From: Pelagicoccus sp. SDUM812003 | GTDB taxonomy: Bacteria; Verrucomicrobiota; Verrucomicrobiia; Opitutales; Opitutaceae | Assembly: GCF_031127815.1 (NCBI RefSeq) | Contig: NZ_JARXHY010000001.1 | Coordinates: 62,001 to 126,000 of the forward strand | DNA: 64,000 nucleotides | Direction: 5' to 3' | In this document: in pieces, positions 54,185-63,013 of the stretch | Numbering within the stretch: the first letter of the stretch is position 1 | Layout of the letters: every line of letters begins with the position of its first letter | Notes under the pieces: model-generated | What the model was told of the DNA's origin: nothing | Database searches by the model: none | The model's input: the letters and a program-made list of their open reading frames with translations, nothing else | Translations under genes and position numbers: made by a program

Positions 54185-55537
54185 ATGAAGAAAAAGATAT
54201 GGTTTAGGTTTGGTTTCTGGCGGTCGGTGGCGCTCTTGCTGTCGACTTCGTCTGTGTGGGGAGGCATTCCGGAGAATGCGAAGCCGGGGGAATCCTTTGC
54301 GCTTATGGCCAAAGACACAGGGTGGTGCTGGTTTCAGGATCCCCGAGCGATCATTCTCCAAGGCAAGCTTGTGATCGGGGGCGTAGATGGACAGACTGGC
54401 GACGTGACGCTCGGAGTCTTCGATTTGGCGACAGAGACAGCGCTTGGCTCCGCGCTGCTGCACCCTGCGCTGCAGCGGGACGACCACAACGCGCCAGCCT
54501 TGTATGGCCGCCCTGACGGGCGACTTTTGGCTATGTGGTCGATGCACGGCAACGAGAAGAAGCACTATTATCGGGTTTCCGAGGCAGACGACTTTCTTCG
54601 CTGGGGAGCCTTGCGGGAGTACAACCACGACTATGCAGACAAGCGGGGCGTCACGTACACCAATCTCTACTACTTGGAAGACCAAGGCGCTTTGTATAAT
54701 ATTTTTCGAGACGGCGAGCACTTCAATCCTTGCTACATACGATCGACCGATCATGGCGAGACTTGGGGTGAGTTGACCCATTTCATCACGCATGATTTGG
54801 GGAGTCGCCAGCGCCCTTATGCCCGCTACGTGCAAAAGGACGCGAGTACCGTCGCTATTTCGTTTACCGACGCACATCCGCGACAATACGGAAATCACAT
54901 CTACTATGCCGCTTATCGCGATGGAGCGTTTTTCCGGGCTGACGGGTCGGAAATCAAGCGTCTCTCCCAGGGGCCCCTGCGCACCGGAGAGGCGGAGCGT
55001 GTGTATGAGGGCAGTGGTCAGCGGCGCGAAGGCGGTCATGGCGAGAGCGCTCCCAACAGCGCCTGGACCGGCGCCATGGCGGTTGATAGAGACGGGAATC
55101 CACATATCGGATACTCGCTCTATCTCACGAATGAGGATCATCGCTATCGGTTGGCTAGCTGGGACGGGGCAAAATGGGTTGACCGGGAAATCGCCTTTGC
55201 CGGCAACTGCTTGTGGGATGTGGAAACAAGCTACACAGGCTTGCTGGCCTTCGATCCTGGGGATCCCCGCCGCGTCTATATTTCAACGGATGTGGATCCG
55301 GCGACTGGCGAGAGTTCTGGAGGCGTGCACGAGATTTACACGGCATGGATCGAGGCTGTTGACGACGTATCCACGATCGAATGGTCGCCGATAACGCGAG
55401 GTTCCGAGCATCGCAACATTCGGCCGATGGTGGTCGCAGGCGATGGATACAAGGCCTTGGTGTGGCAGAACGGTCCGTGGACCGGGTTCGTGAACTACGA
55501 CACGGATGCGGTCGGACTGGTGCTGGAGCGGCCCTGA
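54185..55537 (+). CDS. BNR-propeller protein, ulvan-lyase (PL24/PL25)-like
   Basis: A 450-residue exported propeller protein with signal peptide (SVALLLSTSSVWGG). The lyase-type residues appear present: H101 in QRDDHNAPAL and H121 in MWSMHGNE, 20 apart as in PL25 enzymes, Y158 in VTYTNLYYL and R175 in LYNIFRDGEHFNPCY. Members cleave glucuronate-containing sulfated polymers such as ulvan by beta-elimination. It sits 68 bp after the GH105 fusion, whose catalytic half would process the unsaturated ends produced. Assignment to a polysaccharide-lyase family rests on motif likeness; other BNR proteins of unknown role remain possible. Confidence 0.68.
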   Translation: MKKKIWFRFGFWRSVALLLSTSSVWGGIPENAKPGESFALMAKDTGWCWFQDPRAIILQGKLVIGGVDGQTGDVTLGVFDLATETALGSALLHPALQRDDHNAPALYGRPDGRLLAMWSMHGNEKKHYYRVSEADDFLRWGALREYNHDYADKRGVTYTNLYYLEDQGALYNIFRDGEHFNPCYIRSTDHGETWGELTHFITHDLGSRQRPYARYVQKDASTVAISFTDAHPRQYGNHIYYAAYRDGAFFRADGSEIKRLSQGPLRTGEAERVYEGSGQRREGGHGESAPNSAWTGAMAVDRDGNPHIGYSLYLTNEDHRYRLASWDGAKWVDREIAFAGNCLWDVETSYTGLLAFDPGDPRRVYISTDVDPATGESSGGVHEIYTAWIEAVDDVSTIEWSPITRGSEHRNIRPMVVAGDGYKALVWQNGPWTGFVNYDTDAVGLVLERP

Positions 55538-55590
55538 GTTGGGGGAGCATTTGTAGTAGCTTGGAACGTATCGCACGATTGTTCGTTGTT

Positions 55591-55626
55591 TCTGAATTAT
55601 TGATGTCAAAAATTCAGAGATTTTGG
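55591..55626 (+). terminator. Possible terminator after propeller gene
   Basis: TCTGAATT (55591-55598) pairs with AATTCAGA (55611-55618), followed by GATTTTGGG. AT-rich stem and short T tract, so weak. Confidence 0.4.
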
Positions 55627-55635
55627 GTTAATTAG

Positions 55636-55693
55636 AGCAATAAAGTACTACTTTAAGCTCGCAGGCGCGTAGAGCGCTAGGGGGCGATCGAGT
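55636..55693 (+). repeat. 58-bp intergenic repeat, copy 2, in leader of sugar-catabolic operon
   Basis: Gap-free match to 49519-49576 (46 of 58). It ends 5 bp before the isomerase start codon and supplies the GGGGG that would serve as ribosome site. A TAAAGTACTACTTTA near-palindrome and a GCGC-GTAGA-GCGC hairpin are inside. It may be a cis-acting RNA or a mobile repeat. Confidence 0.65.
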
Positions 55694-55698
55694 AAGCT

Positions 55699-57219
55699 AT
55701 GGCTATGAAAAACATTGGTTTGGCGGCGTTGCCGGAAAAAGGAATTTTGGATAAAGTGGTGGCGGAGTTGGTGGGGCCTTTGTCGAAGCCAAAACCAGCC
55801 CGGATTGCGATCGTAGCCTGCGGGACACGTATTCACTTTCCTTGGGACAAGGCCTGCGCTCGCTATGATCAGGCGCATCGAGTCTTCAGCAAGGCGGTGG
55901 GCGCTTTGCCGATCGAGGTGATACGAGCACCTGAACCTTACGAGGATCCGGAGGCGCTCTGCGACTACCTCGACTCGGAGTTGAAGAGCGGATTGGCGGG
56001 CATCGTGTTTTTTCATGCGGCCTACACAGCGGGGGAAATCGGATCTTGCCTCGGGCGCTGGTTGATCGACCGGCATGTTCCCTTGCTATCCTGGGCCTGG
56101 CCGGAGCAGGGCACGGGCGGGAGCAACGAAGCCAATAGCCTGACCTGCCAAAACTTTCTCTTGCAGATGTGGAAGCAGATGGGCGTGCCTTACGCGTGGA
56201 TACATGAGGAAATCGACGAGGCCGCTAACGAAGTGTTGGCTCAGTTTTCTCGGGCGGCGTATGCTCGGCAAGGATTTCGGTCGGCCAAGCTTTTGCATGC
56301 TGGCGGCTCGCGAGTGACTGGTTTTTACGATGGGGAAGTCGACGAGCTGGAGGTGATGAAGAACCTCGGGTGCCGTTTCGATCGGGTTGATCTCGAAACC
56401 GTATACCAACATGCCAAGGCTCGATTCAAGGACGCAGAGGTATTGCGATTGAAGAAGGCATTGGAGTCGCACCCTGCCTGCTCCAAGGTAGACCTGCCGG
56501 AGGAGCAGATCCTGAAGACCTATCGCCTGGGATTGGGGATTCTGGATCTGGCTCGAAAGCATGGCTATGTCGGGGCCACGGTGAAGAGTTGGCCGGACCT
56601 ATTTGACTGTTACGGTTGCGCGATTGACGGGGCCGTATCCATGATGAATGACTACGGTTTCTGCGTGGCGGAAGAGGGCGAGATGAATGGCCTGCTCTCT
56701 TCCCTGTCGCTTTGGCTGCTGTCCAACGGGTCCGCGATTCCCACGATGATGGATCTCTCCCTATGGAAGCAAAAGGAGGACCGTTTGGGAATTTGGCACT
56801 GCGGGGCTTCGCCGACTCGGTTGATGAAGCCCGGTACCCAGTTTGCTGCGACAAGGCATTCCATACTGGAGAATGGCGACCCTGATACGGCGGTCGGACT
56901 GATGCTGGAGTTCCTTCTGCGCAATGGCCCGATCACGGTAATGCGCTATCTGGCGCCCGACGCGGCCAAGTGGTTTGCCTTCGAAGGAGAGTTTGTCGAT
57001 ACGGAACTCGACTATCGCGGCAGCTATGGGCTGATGAAAGCGACCGGCGAAGCCAGCTTGGGACAGATCATGGGGACGATCTTCGATGCCGGATTGGACC
57101 ACCACTGGAGCGTTGGCTACGGGCACTGGCTGGACGAGCTGCGCATGCTCAATCACTTTTGCGGCTTGTCGGAAATCTCGCTGCGTCAAGGCGTGGCCAA
57201 CCACGGCCTGAGCCGTTAG
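55699..57219 (+). CDS. L-fucose isomerase-like sugar isomerase
   Basis: A 506-residue cytoplasmic protein of the L-fucose/L-arabinose isomerase fold (COG2407-like), expected to convert an aldose to a ketose with a divalent metal. Visible landmarks are [13 protein letters not shown] and [19 protein letters not shown] in the N-terminal half, [19 protein letters not shown], the acidic [16 protein letters not shown] segment likely to bind metal, and [12 protein letters not shown]. Known relatives include fucose isomerases and sulfoquinovose isomerases, so the substrate is open. It heads a seven-gene unit with gaps of 4 bp or overlaps. A second ATG lies at 55705. Confidence 0.8.
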   Translation: MAMKNIGLAALPEKGILDKVVAELVGPLSKPKPARIAIVACGTRIHFPWDKACARYDQAHRVFSKAVGALPIEVIRAPEPYEDPEALCDYLDSELKSGLAGIVFFHAAYTAGEIGSCLGRWLIDRHVPLLSWAWPEQGTGGSNEANSLTCQNFLLQMWKQMGVPYAWIHEEIDEAANEVLAQFSRAAYARQGFRSAKLLHAGGSRVTGFYDGEVDELEVMKNLGCRFDRVDLETVYQHAKARFKDAEVLRLKKALESHPACSKVDLPEEQILKTYRLGLGILDLARKHGYVGATVKSWPDLFDCYGCAIDGAVSMMNDYGFCVAEEGEMNGLLSSLSLWLLSNGSAIPTMMDLSLWKQKEDRLGIWHCGASPTRLMKPGTQFAATRHSILENGDPDTAVGLMLEFLLRNGPITVMRYLAPDAAKWFAFEGEFVDTELDYRGSYGLMKATGEASLGQIMGTIFDAGLDHHWSVGYGHWLDELRMLNHFCGLSEISLRQGVANHGLSR

Positions 57220-57223
57220 AGCG

Positions 57224-58393
57224 ATGACCCAGAATATGCTCAGTTCATTGGCGGAGCGTACCGAAGCATTGGGTACGAAGGTATCGACTGCGACGGTCGT
57301 GATGGGCTTTGACGCCTTTGTGGACGAATCCCTGCGGATCGTGGGGGGACGGACTTCGCCTGAGTCGTACCAGCCCATACCGACGATTGGGGACTTTGGC
57401 GCTTGGGCCTCGGCTGCGGCCGGCCGCAGCGGCTCGCGGGAGTTTGTTTGCGAAGATGTGGTCGCGGGAGGGTGTTCCGTCAATTGTGGCGACGGGATCG
57501 CGAGTATGGGATTCCAGCTGCGATCATTCGCGGGCGTTGGCTCGCCGGCACATGCGGCGTTCGAAGGCTTTGCAAAGAAGTGCGCTGCGGTGGAGTCGCT
57601 CGGCATGGAGCCAGGGCGAGCCTTGGTGACAGAGTTCGACGATGGAAAGCTAATGTTCTGTTCCTTCAGTCACTTTGCGAAGTTCAAGCCGGATTACCTG
57701 CGGGTCCAGATGGCGAATGGTTGTTTCCGGTCGATTTGCAAACAAGCTCAGGGAATCGCACTCACCAGTTGGTCCGTGTATCCTTACATGACGGACTGCT
57801 GGAAGTATTTAATCGAAGAGGAGCTCGCCGGCATATCGCAGCGTCCGCACTTGTTTTTCGATCTGGCTGACCCGGCCAGTCGTTCGCCGCAGGATATTGT
57901 GGCGATGATTGAGATGCTAGGCCGTTTCGAGGAGATCGGGCGCGTGAGCTTGAGCCTAAATGGCAACGAAGCGAACCGACTGGCGAGCGCATTGGGCATT
58001 CCAACCGCTGATGAAAGCGCGTCAGAGCAGGAGCGTCTGTGCGTTGCCTTGCGGGAGCGTGCGAGCATCAGCGAGGCCAGTATTCATCTGGTGAAGGGCG
58101 CGTCTTTGGCGACGACGGATACGGTCGCGACCGTTGAGGGCCCGGTCTGTCGCAAACCGAAGAAGAGCGTGGGTGCGGGCGATCGCTTCAATGCGGGATA
58201 CCTTGCGGGCCTCATTCTCGATCTGAGCCCTGCGGAGCGCTTGGCCCTCGGGGCAGCGTCCTCCGGCTTTTTCGTGCGCCATGCCCGTAGCGCGAGCTGG
58301 GGGGAGTTAACTGCATTTATCAGAAAGTGGGGCGAAGGCGCCCTCGACAAACAAAATCCAAGCACCGAATTGAACCATGAAATCTCTCGATAG
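57224..58393 (+). CDS. PfkB-family carbohydrate kinase
   Basis: A 389-residue ribokinase-fold kinase, longer than most. The N-terminal sugar-side blocks are [11 protein letters not shown] and [18 protein letters not shown]; the C-terminal signature is [16 protein letters not shown] with catalytic base D320 in the anion-hole loop. It should phosphorylate the ketose made by the isomerase (or an intermediate) using ATP. It starts 4 bp after the isomerase stop and overlaps the next gene by 17 bp, so translation is coupled. Confidence 0.88.
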   Translation: MTQNMLSSLAERTEALGTKVSTATVVMGFDAFVDESLRIVGGRTSPESYQPIPTIGDFGAWASAAAGRSGSREFVCEDVVAGGCSVNCGDGIASMGFQLRSFAGVGSPAHAAFEGFAKKCAAVESLGMEPGRALVTEFDDGKLMFCSFSHFAKFKPDYLRVQMANGCFRSICKQAQGIALTSWSVYPYMTDCWKYLIEEELAGISQRPHLFFDLADPASRSPQDIVAMIEMLGRFEEIGRVSLSLNGNEANRLASALGIPTADESASEQERLCVALRERASISEASIHLVKGASLATTDTVATVEGPVCRKPKKSVGAGDRFNAGYLAGLILDLSPAERLALGAASSGFFVRHARSASWGELTAFIRKWGEGALDKQNPSTELNHEISR

Positions 58394-59399
58394 AAAACTT
58401 GAAATTCTCAGGCAGAATCCGAAGGCGAACGAATTCATCATCGCCGACGCCAAAGACGCCGACATGGCTTGGGGAGTCGCCTGTCCCGGCACGGTGTATC
58501 CATCGAACGGATCAAGCGGATTCCGCAGCATGACGGATTTCTTGGAGCAAATGCGGGAGATGACCGCCTCTGGCCTGGTTGACATTCTGTTGGCCTCCAA
58601 TTCGGCCATGAGCCGTCTCGCCCACGAAGAAAACCTGTTTGCTGACAGCGAGGTGACCCCCGCGATCCGGGCCAACGATACGACCGATGTTTGGATTAGC
58701 CGAGTGGCGAACTATCGGAGCGAGCCGTCGCGTCCGTTTCGCTCGGCCTACCTGCGGGAAGCCCAGTACGGCAGTCTGACGGCGGAGCGGGCGGGCGAGC
58801 CCAAGGTCAATCTCGGCTTGTACTCGATCACCTTCAACAACGACTTGGAAGCCGACTACAACAGTATGCTCGCGTTTCGAGAGTTCCGGCTCGAGGCGGC
58901 GGAGGCAGGTTTTGACTATTTCCTCGAAGTCTTCGCTCCCAATGTGGCGGATTGCGGGATTGCTCCGGAATTGATTCCCAGCTTCGTGAACGACAGTTTG
59001 GTGCGGGCTTTGGCGGGGGTCTCTCGAGCGCACTGGCCGAAGTTTCTCAAAATTCCCTATTTCGGTCCCCAAGCGATGGAGGAGCTGGCGGCCTACGACG
59101 ATGAGCTGGTGGTCGGCATTCTAGGGGGTGGCCCGGGCACGACTTACGATGCGTTCAAGCAATTGGCCGAGGCCAAGAAATATGGCGCTCGGGTGGCGCT
59201 TTACGGACGCAAGATCAAGGAGGCCGAGCATCCGATTGCTTTTGTCCGCTTTTTGCGGGCGATCGCGGAAGAGAAAATCGGCCCTGAGGAGGCGGTGAAG
59301 GCGTATCACGGCGAGCTGCAGAAGCTTGGCATCCCGCCCAAGCGCGATCTGGCCAAGGACAGCGAGCTTACGGCAGTCGAGCTGAGCTACGCTTCCTAG
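58377..59399 (+). CDS. Class I aldolase-like TIM-barrel protein
   Basis: A 340-residue TIM-barrel protein resembling class I (Schiff-base) aldolases of the DeoC/LacD/FbaB group. [19 protein letters not shown] (candidate Schiff-base K225, or K222) and [17 protein letters not shown] followed by [12 protein letters not shown] form the phosphate-binding end typical of such aldolases. It would split the ketose phosphate of the preceding kinase into dihydroxyacetone phosphate and an aldehyde. It overlaps the kinase gene and is followed after 34 bp by an aldehyde dehydrogenase, which fits. I do not recognise a characterised close homologue. Confidence 0.72.
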   Translation: MKSLDRKLEILRQNPKANEFIIADAKDADMAWGVACPGTVYPSNGSSGFRSMTDFLEQMREMTASGLVDILLASNSAMSRLAHEENLFADSEVTPAIRANDTTDVWISRVANYRSEPSRPFRSAYLREAQYGSLTAERAGEPKVNLGLYSITFNNDLEADYNSMLAFREFRLEAAEAGFDYFLEVFAPNVADCGIAPELIPSFVNDSLVRALAGVSRAHWPKFLKIPYFGPQAMEELAAYDDELVVGILGGGPGTTYDAFKQLAEAKKYGARVALYGRKIKEAEHPIAFVRFLRAIAEEKIGPEEAVKAYHGELQKLGIPPKRDLAKDSELTAVELSYAS

Positions 59400-59433
59400 G
59401 TCAAGAGACATTTTAACCCGAAGACCCCAAAAT

Positions 59434-60924
59434 ATGAATACATTAGAAGCAATGCATCTATCGGAAGCGTCGCAAGCGTTTCTAGATAGCGAACTCGGAT
59501 CCTTTGTGAACAATGAATGGGTCCGACCTGATGCCGAGAGTGTAAGTGTGATCCAAGATCCCTGCACGACCGAAGTCATCGCTCGCGTGGCGAAAGGAAA
59601 TCAGAGTACGCTGAACGAAGCGGTCGAGGCCGCCCACTTGGCATTCAACGACTGGAGCCGCCTGCCTGCGGTGGAGCGAGCGGTTTACCTGCATCGGCTG
59701 GCCGATGCCCTGGAAAGAAACTTCGATACGATCGCCGAGATCGAGTCGCTTGATGTCGGTAAGGCGATCGTGAATACAAAGGGGTTCGATATCCCCTTTG
59801 GCGTGGATTGTATTCGCTATTTCGCCGATTTGGCAACGGCTTTGCCAGCCGATACGCCATTGGCGATCAAGAACATGGAGGCTAAGATTCATCGAGTGCC
59901 CTATGGGGTATGCGGTTTTGTCTTTCCCTGGAATTTCCCCTACAACCTTTTGCTCTGGGGAATCATTCCTGCCCTGGCAGCCGGCAACACGGTGGTGATC
60001 AAGCCGGCGGAACTCACGCCGCTTAGTACGCTTTTCGTGGCCAAGCTCGCCCAGGAAGCCGGATTCCCCAAGGGTGTCATCAACGTGGTGACCGGCAGTG
60101 GCAGCGTGATTGGCAGCGCCTTGTGCAGTCATCCGAAGGTGAAGCGCATGTCGTTCACCGGCTCGAGCGAAGTCGGCAAGCAGATTGGCGAAGCCTGTGG
60201 ACGGGCCTTGATCCCTTGTAAGCTCGAGCTAGGTGGAAAGGGCGCGGCGATCGTTTTCGAGGACGCGGATTTGGATTTGGCGGCGGAGCAGTTGTCTGCG
60301 GCGATTACCTTCAATACGGGGCAGGTGTGCTGCACGGCGACGCGCTGGATCGTGCAGGAGTCGGTGGCGGATACTTTTACGGAAAAGGTCGTGGCCAAGC
60401 TGAAGGCGGTCAAGATCGGCCATGGTTTGGCGGCCGATACTGGGATGGGTCCGATGGCGAGCGAGAAACAGCTCAATACGGTGATCGACTATCTGGAAAC
60501 AGGAAAAGCGCAGGGAGCGAAAGCGATTCTCGATGGAGAACGTCTCCAGCCAAGCGGCTGCGAAAAGGGGTATTTCATGAGCCCGTCATTGCTGAGTGGG
60601 GACAGCTCGAACATCTGTTTCAAGGAAGAGATCTTTGGCCCCAGCGCCTACCTGACCACTTTCAAGGACGAGGAAGAGGCGCTGGCTCAGGTGCACTCGA
60701 TCGATTACGGTTTGGCGAATAGCGTATTTTCCGAGGATTTGGACAAGGCGCGACGGGTCGCGGACCGAATGATTTGCGGAAACAATTGGATCAATGCCCA
60801 CAATGTGTTTGCCTATGGCCTGCCCTACGGTGGGGTGAATCTCAGTGGCCTCGGCGGCGGCGTAAATAGCCCGGAAACCTATTACGACTACTTGAGGCCG
60901 CAAACGGTTGCCCGTCCACTGTGA
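59434..60924 (+). CDS. Aldehyde dehydrogenase, NAD(P)-dependent
   Basis: A 496-residue full-length [18 protein letters not shown] carries the oxyanion Asn, KPAELTP the cofactor-binding Lys, [12 protein letters not shown] the glycine-rich turn, [16 protein letters not shown] the general base Glu, and GQVCCTATR the nucleophile C299. [10 protein letters not shown] and the C-terminal [11 protein letters not shown] also fit. It would oxidise the aldehyde released by the aldolase-like protein to its acid. Its stop overlaps the next start by 4 bp (ATGA). Confidence 0.93.
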   Translation: MNTLEAMHLSEASQAFLDSELGSFVNNEWVRPDAESVSVIQDPCTTEVIARVAKGNQSTLNEAVEAAHLAFNDWSRLPAVERAVYLHRLADALERNFDTIAEIESLDVGKAIVNTKGFDIPFGVDCIRYFADLATALPADTPLAIKNMEAKIHRVPYGVCGFVFPWNFPYNLLLWGIIPALAAGNTVVIKPAELTPLSTLFVAKLAQEAGFPKGVINVVTGSGSVIGSALCSHPKVKRMSFTGSSEVGKQIGEACGRALIPCKLELGGKGAAIVFEDADLDLAAEQLSAAITFNTGQVCCTATRWIVQESVADTFTEKVVAKLKAVKIGHGLAADTGMGPMASEKQLNTVIDYLETGKAQGAKAILDGERLQPSGCEKGYFMSPSLLSGDSSNICFKEEIFGPSAYLTTFKDEEEALAQVHSIDYGLANSVFSEDLDKARRVADRMICGNNWINAHNVFAYGLPYGGVNLSGLGGGVNSPETYYDYLRPQTVARPL

Positions 60925-62009
60925 TGATTGAGCAAATACAGAGCAACCTCGTTTCTGCCCAGGTGGCGTCGCAGGTGGGGCATATCGCGCCAGTGCGGTT
61001 CGATTTGGGAAACGGCTCCTTCGCGGAGCCGTATTCCCTGGCCGGATGGGGCCCAGAGGATTGTCCCGAGCAGGCCCCCGCGGTGCAATGGCTACGAGGC
61101 GAGTTCTTCTGTTTTCCTTTTGGCATGAACGAAAGCTTCGAACACATCCACGGACCTGCGGCTAACGGACCTTGGAGCGTGCAGGAGCGAGATTCGGGGC
61201 GACTTGCGTTGGCCATCGATTTGCCGGAAGGCAAGGGCAGCATCATTAAACGGGTGTCGCTTCGCGATGGCGAGCGGGCGCTGTATCTGGAGCATGAAGT
61301 GCGGGGAGTGGAAGGGCGATACAACTACGCTCATCATCCCGTTATCTTCTTTCCGGAAGGGGAGGCGGCAGAAGTGCGGGTCAATCCCTTCCGGTACGCT
61401 TCTACCTTTCCGGAACGCTTTGGCGATCCGGAACGGGGCGATATCAATCTCCTGTCAGAAGGGGCTCGCTTCGATGACTTGGGGCGGGTTCCACTAAGGA
61501 ATGGGGAATCGCTATCGATTGCCCAGTATCCGACGGACGAGCGTCTAGAGGACATGGTGATGTTTGCCGCTCGAGATGATATTGAGCTGGGGTGGACTGC
61601 TGTATCCTTCGATGGATACGTTTGGCTGTCGCTCGTCAGTCGTCGCGATTTTCCGTCGACCTTGTTCTGGCTTTCAAATGGCGGGTGTCAGGGGACTCCA
61701 TGGAATGGTGTCAATGGTCGTCGACTTGGGGTAGAAGATGCGTGTTCCTATTTCAGCAAGGGGCTCGAAGAGAGCAGGCGTGATTTGCTCGGCGATTTGG
61801 GGGTGGCGACAACGGCGGCGTTTTCCCCTGGGACACCCACTTTCCTGAGGGCGATCCAGCTCGTTCATCCGACCCAGGGGCGAAAGGCAGTCGAAACGGT
61901 GACGCCGGTCGAAGAATCAAATTTCGTGCGGCTTTGTTTCGAAGACGGGAGTTCGGATTTCGTTCCGGTCGACTGGAGGTGGGCGCTAAAGAAAGGTTCC
62001 AAACAATGA
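60921..62009 (+). CDS. Galactose-mutarotase-like protein
   Basis: A 362-residue protein predicted as a beta-supersandwich of the aldose-1-epimerase (mutarotase) or DUF4432-like superfamily. WLRGEFFCFPFGMNESFEHI near the start, YNYAHHPVIFFPEG with paired His, and GVEDACSYFSKGLEES are the conserved-looking blocks. It may interconvert anomers of the pathway's sugar or bind it. It is joined to both neighbours by 4-bp ATGA overlaps. No signal peptide. Confidence 0.6.
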   Translation: MMIEQIQSNLVSAQVASQVGHIAPVRFDLGNGSFAEPYSLAGWGPEDCPEQAPAVQWLRGEFFCFPFGMNESFEHIHGPAANGPWSVQERDSGRLALAIDLPEGKGSIIKRVSLRDGERALYLEHEVRGVEGRYNYAHHPVIFFPEGEAAEVRVNPFRYASTFPERFGDPERGDINLLSEGARFDDLGRVPLRNGESLSIAQYPTDERLEDMVMFAARDDIELGWTAVSFDGYVWLSLVSRRDFPSTLFWLSNGGCQGTPWNGVNGRRLGVEDACSYFSKGLEESRRDLLGDLGVATTAAFSPGTPTFLRAIQLVHPTQGRKAVETVTPVEESNFVRLCFEDGSSDFVPVDWRWALKKGSKQ

Positions 62010-63013
62010 ATACGGAAGTGGGTTCTGAGATAGAGTTAAAGAAACTGTTGTTGGACTTGGGCTGGATTGGAGCGGCCGAAGCGCAGCTGACCCCGCTGAC
62101 CGGGGGCGTTTCGAGCGAGATCTATCTGGTACGCGATGGCGAACGGCAGTTCGTGGTGAAGCGTGCCTTGAAGAAGCTCAAGGTCGCGGCGGACTGGTAC
62201 GCGGATACATCGCGAAACGATTCCGAGCAGGCCTACATGCGCTATGTGAGTCGCTTCCGTCCCGATGCGATGCCGGAGATTATAGCTAGCGACAAGGCAG
62301 CTGGGCTGTTCGCGATGGAGTTTCTCGACGGCTTCGAGAACTGGAAAGCGTCGCTTCTGTCAGGCGTAGCGGATATGGACCTGGCGTATCGGGCGGGGAA
62401 GTTGCTGGGGGAGATCCATGCCCAATCCTGGGGAGACGAAGAAGCTCAGGAGGCCTTCGACACGCTGCCGAACTTCGACCAGCTTCGGGTGGATCCCTAC
62501 CTGAGGGCTACGGCGGAGAAGCACCCGCACTTGAGAGCTGCGATTCTGGAGGAGGCTGATCGCCTGATGCGGAGCCGGAACTGTCTCGTCCATGGCGACT
62601 TCAGCCCGAAAAACATTCTCTTCCGAAGCGAGCGACTGGTGCCGCTGGACTGCGAAGTCGCTTGCTATGCCGACGCGGCCTTCGACCTGAGTTTCTTCCT
62701 TAACCACTTTTTCCTGAAAAGCCTCTACCATGGCCGGGAGGGGAAGCGCTTTGCGAAGCTTGACGACCCGGCTCGCCGTGGCTATCGCGAGGCAAACCCT
62801 GCCCATGCTGATGAAGTGGAAGCCGGTACAGCACGACTGCTGCCAATGCTGATGCTCGCTCGGGTGGATGGGAAGAGTCCGGTCGAATACCTCGATGATG
62901 ACCAACGGGATTTCATCCGGCGATTCGTGAACAGCGAACGGGTGGCAGGAAATCAGAATTTGGATACGATCAAGAATCAGTGGCTGCAACAGCTAGGAGC
63001 CTTAAAGCAATGA
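62006..63013 (+). CDS. APH-like small-molecule kinase (aminoglycoside phosphotransferase family fold)
   Basis: A 335-residue kinase of the APH/choline kinase fold. The nucleotide-side Gly loop is TPLTGGVSSEIYLV, the ATP-contact Lys lies in RQFVVKRALKKL, the catalytic loop is VHGDFSPKNIL (D198, N203) and the metal-binding DFG-like segment is LDCEVACYADAAFDL (D215, E217). The layout resembles methylthioribose kinase and homoserine-type kinases, so a sugar or hydroxy-acid is likelier than an antibiotic. It overlaps the mutarotase-like gene and the enolase-like gene by 4 bp each, placing it directly before enolase in the pathway. Confidence 0.82.
   Translation: MNTEVGSEIELKKLLLDLGWIGAAEAQLTPLTGGVSSEIYLVRDGERQFVVKRALKKLKVAADWYADTSRNDSEQAYMRYVSRFRPDAMPEIIASDKAAGLFAMEFLDGFENWKASLLSGVADMDLAYRAGKLLGEIHAQSWGDEEAQEAFDTLPNFDQLRVDPYLRATAEKHPHLRAAILEEADRLMRSRNCLVHGDFSPKNILFRSERLVPLDCEVACYADAAFDLSFFLNHFFLKSLYHGREGKRFAKLDDPARRGYREANPAHADEVEAGTARLLPMLMLARVDGKSPVEYLDDDQRDFIRRFVNSERVAGNQNLDTIKNQWLQQLGALKQ

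Noticed and set aside
54071-55141. Open frame of 356 codons on the minus strand
   Set aside because: Antisense to the propeller gene; no domain and no promoter.
62006-63013. Antibiotic-resistance phosphotransferase
   Set aside because: The fold is shared, but operon coupling to mutarotase-like and enolase-like genes indicates a metabolic kinase.
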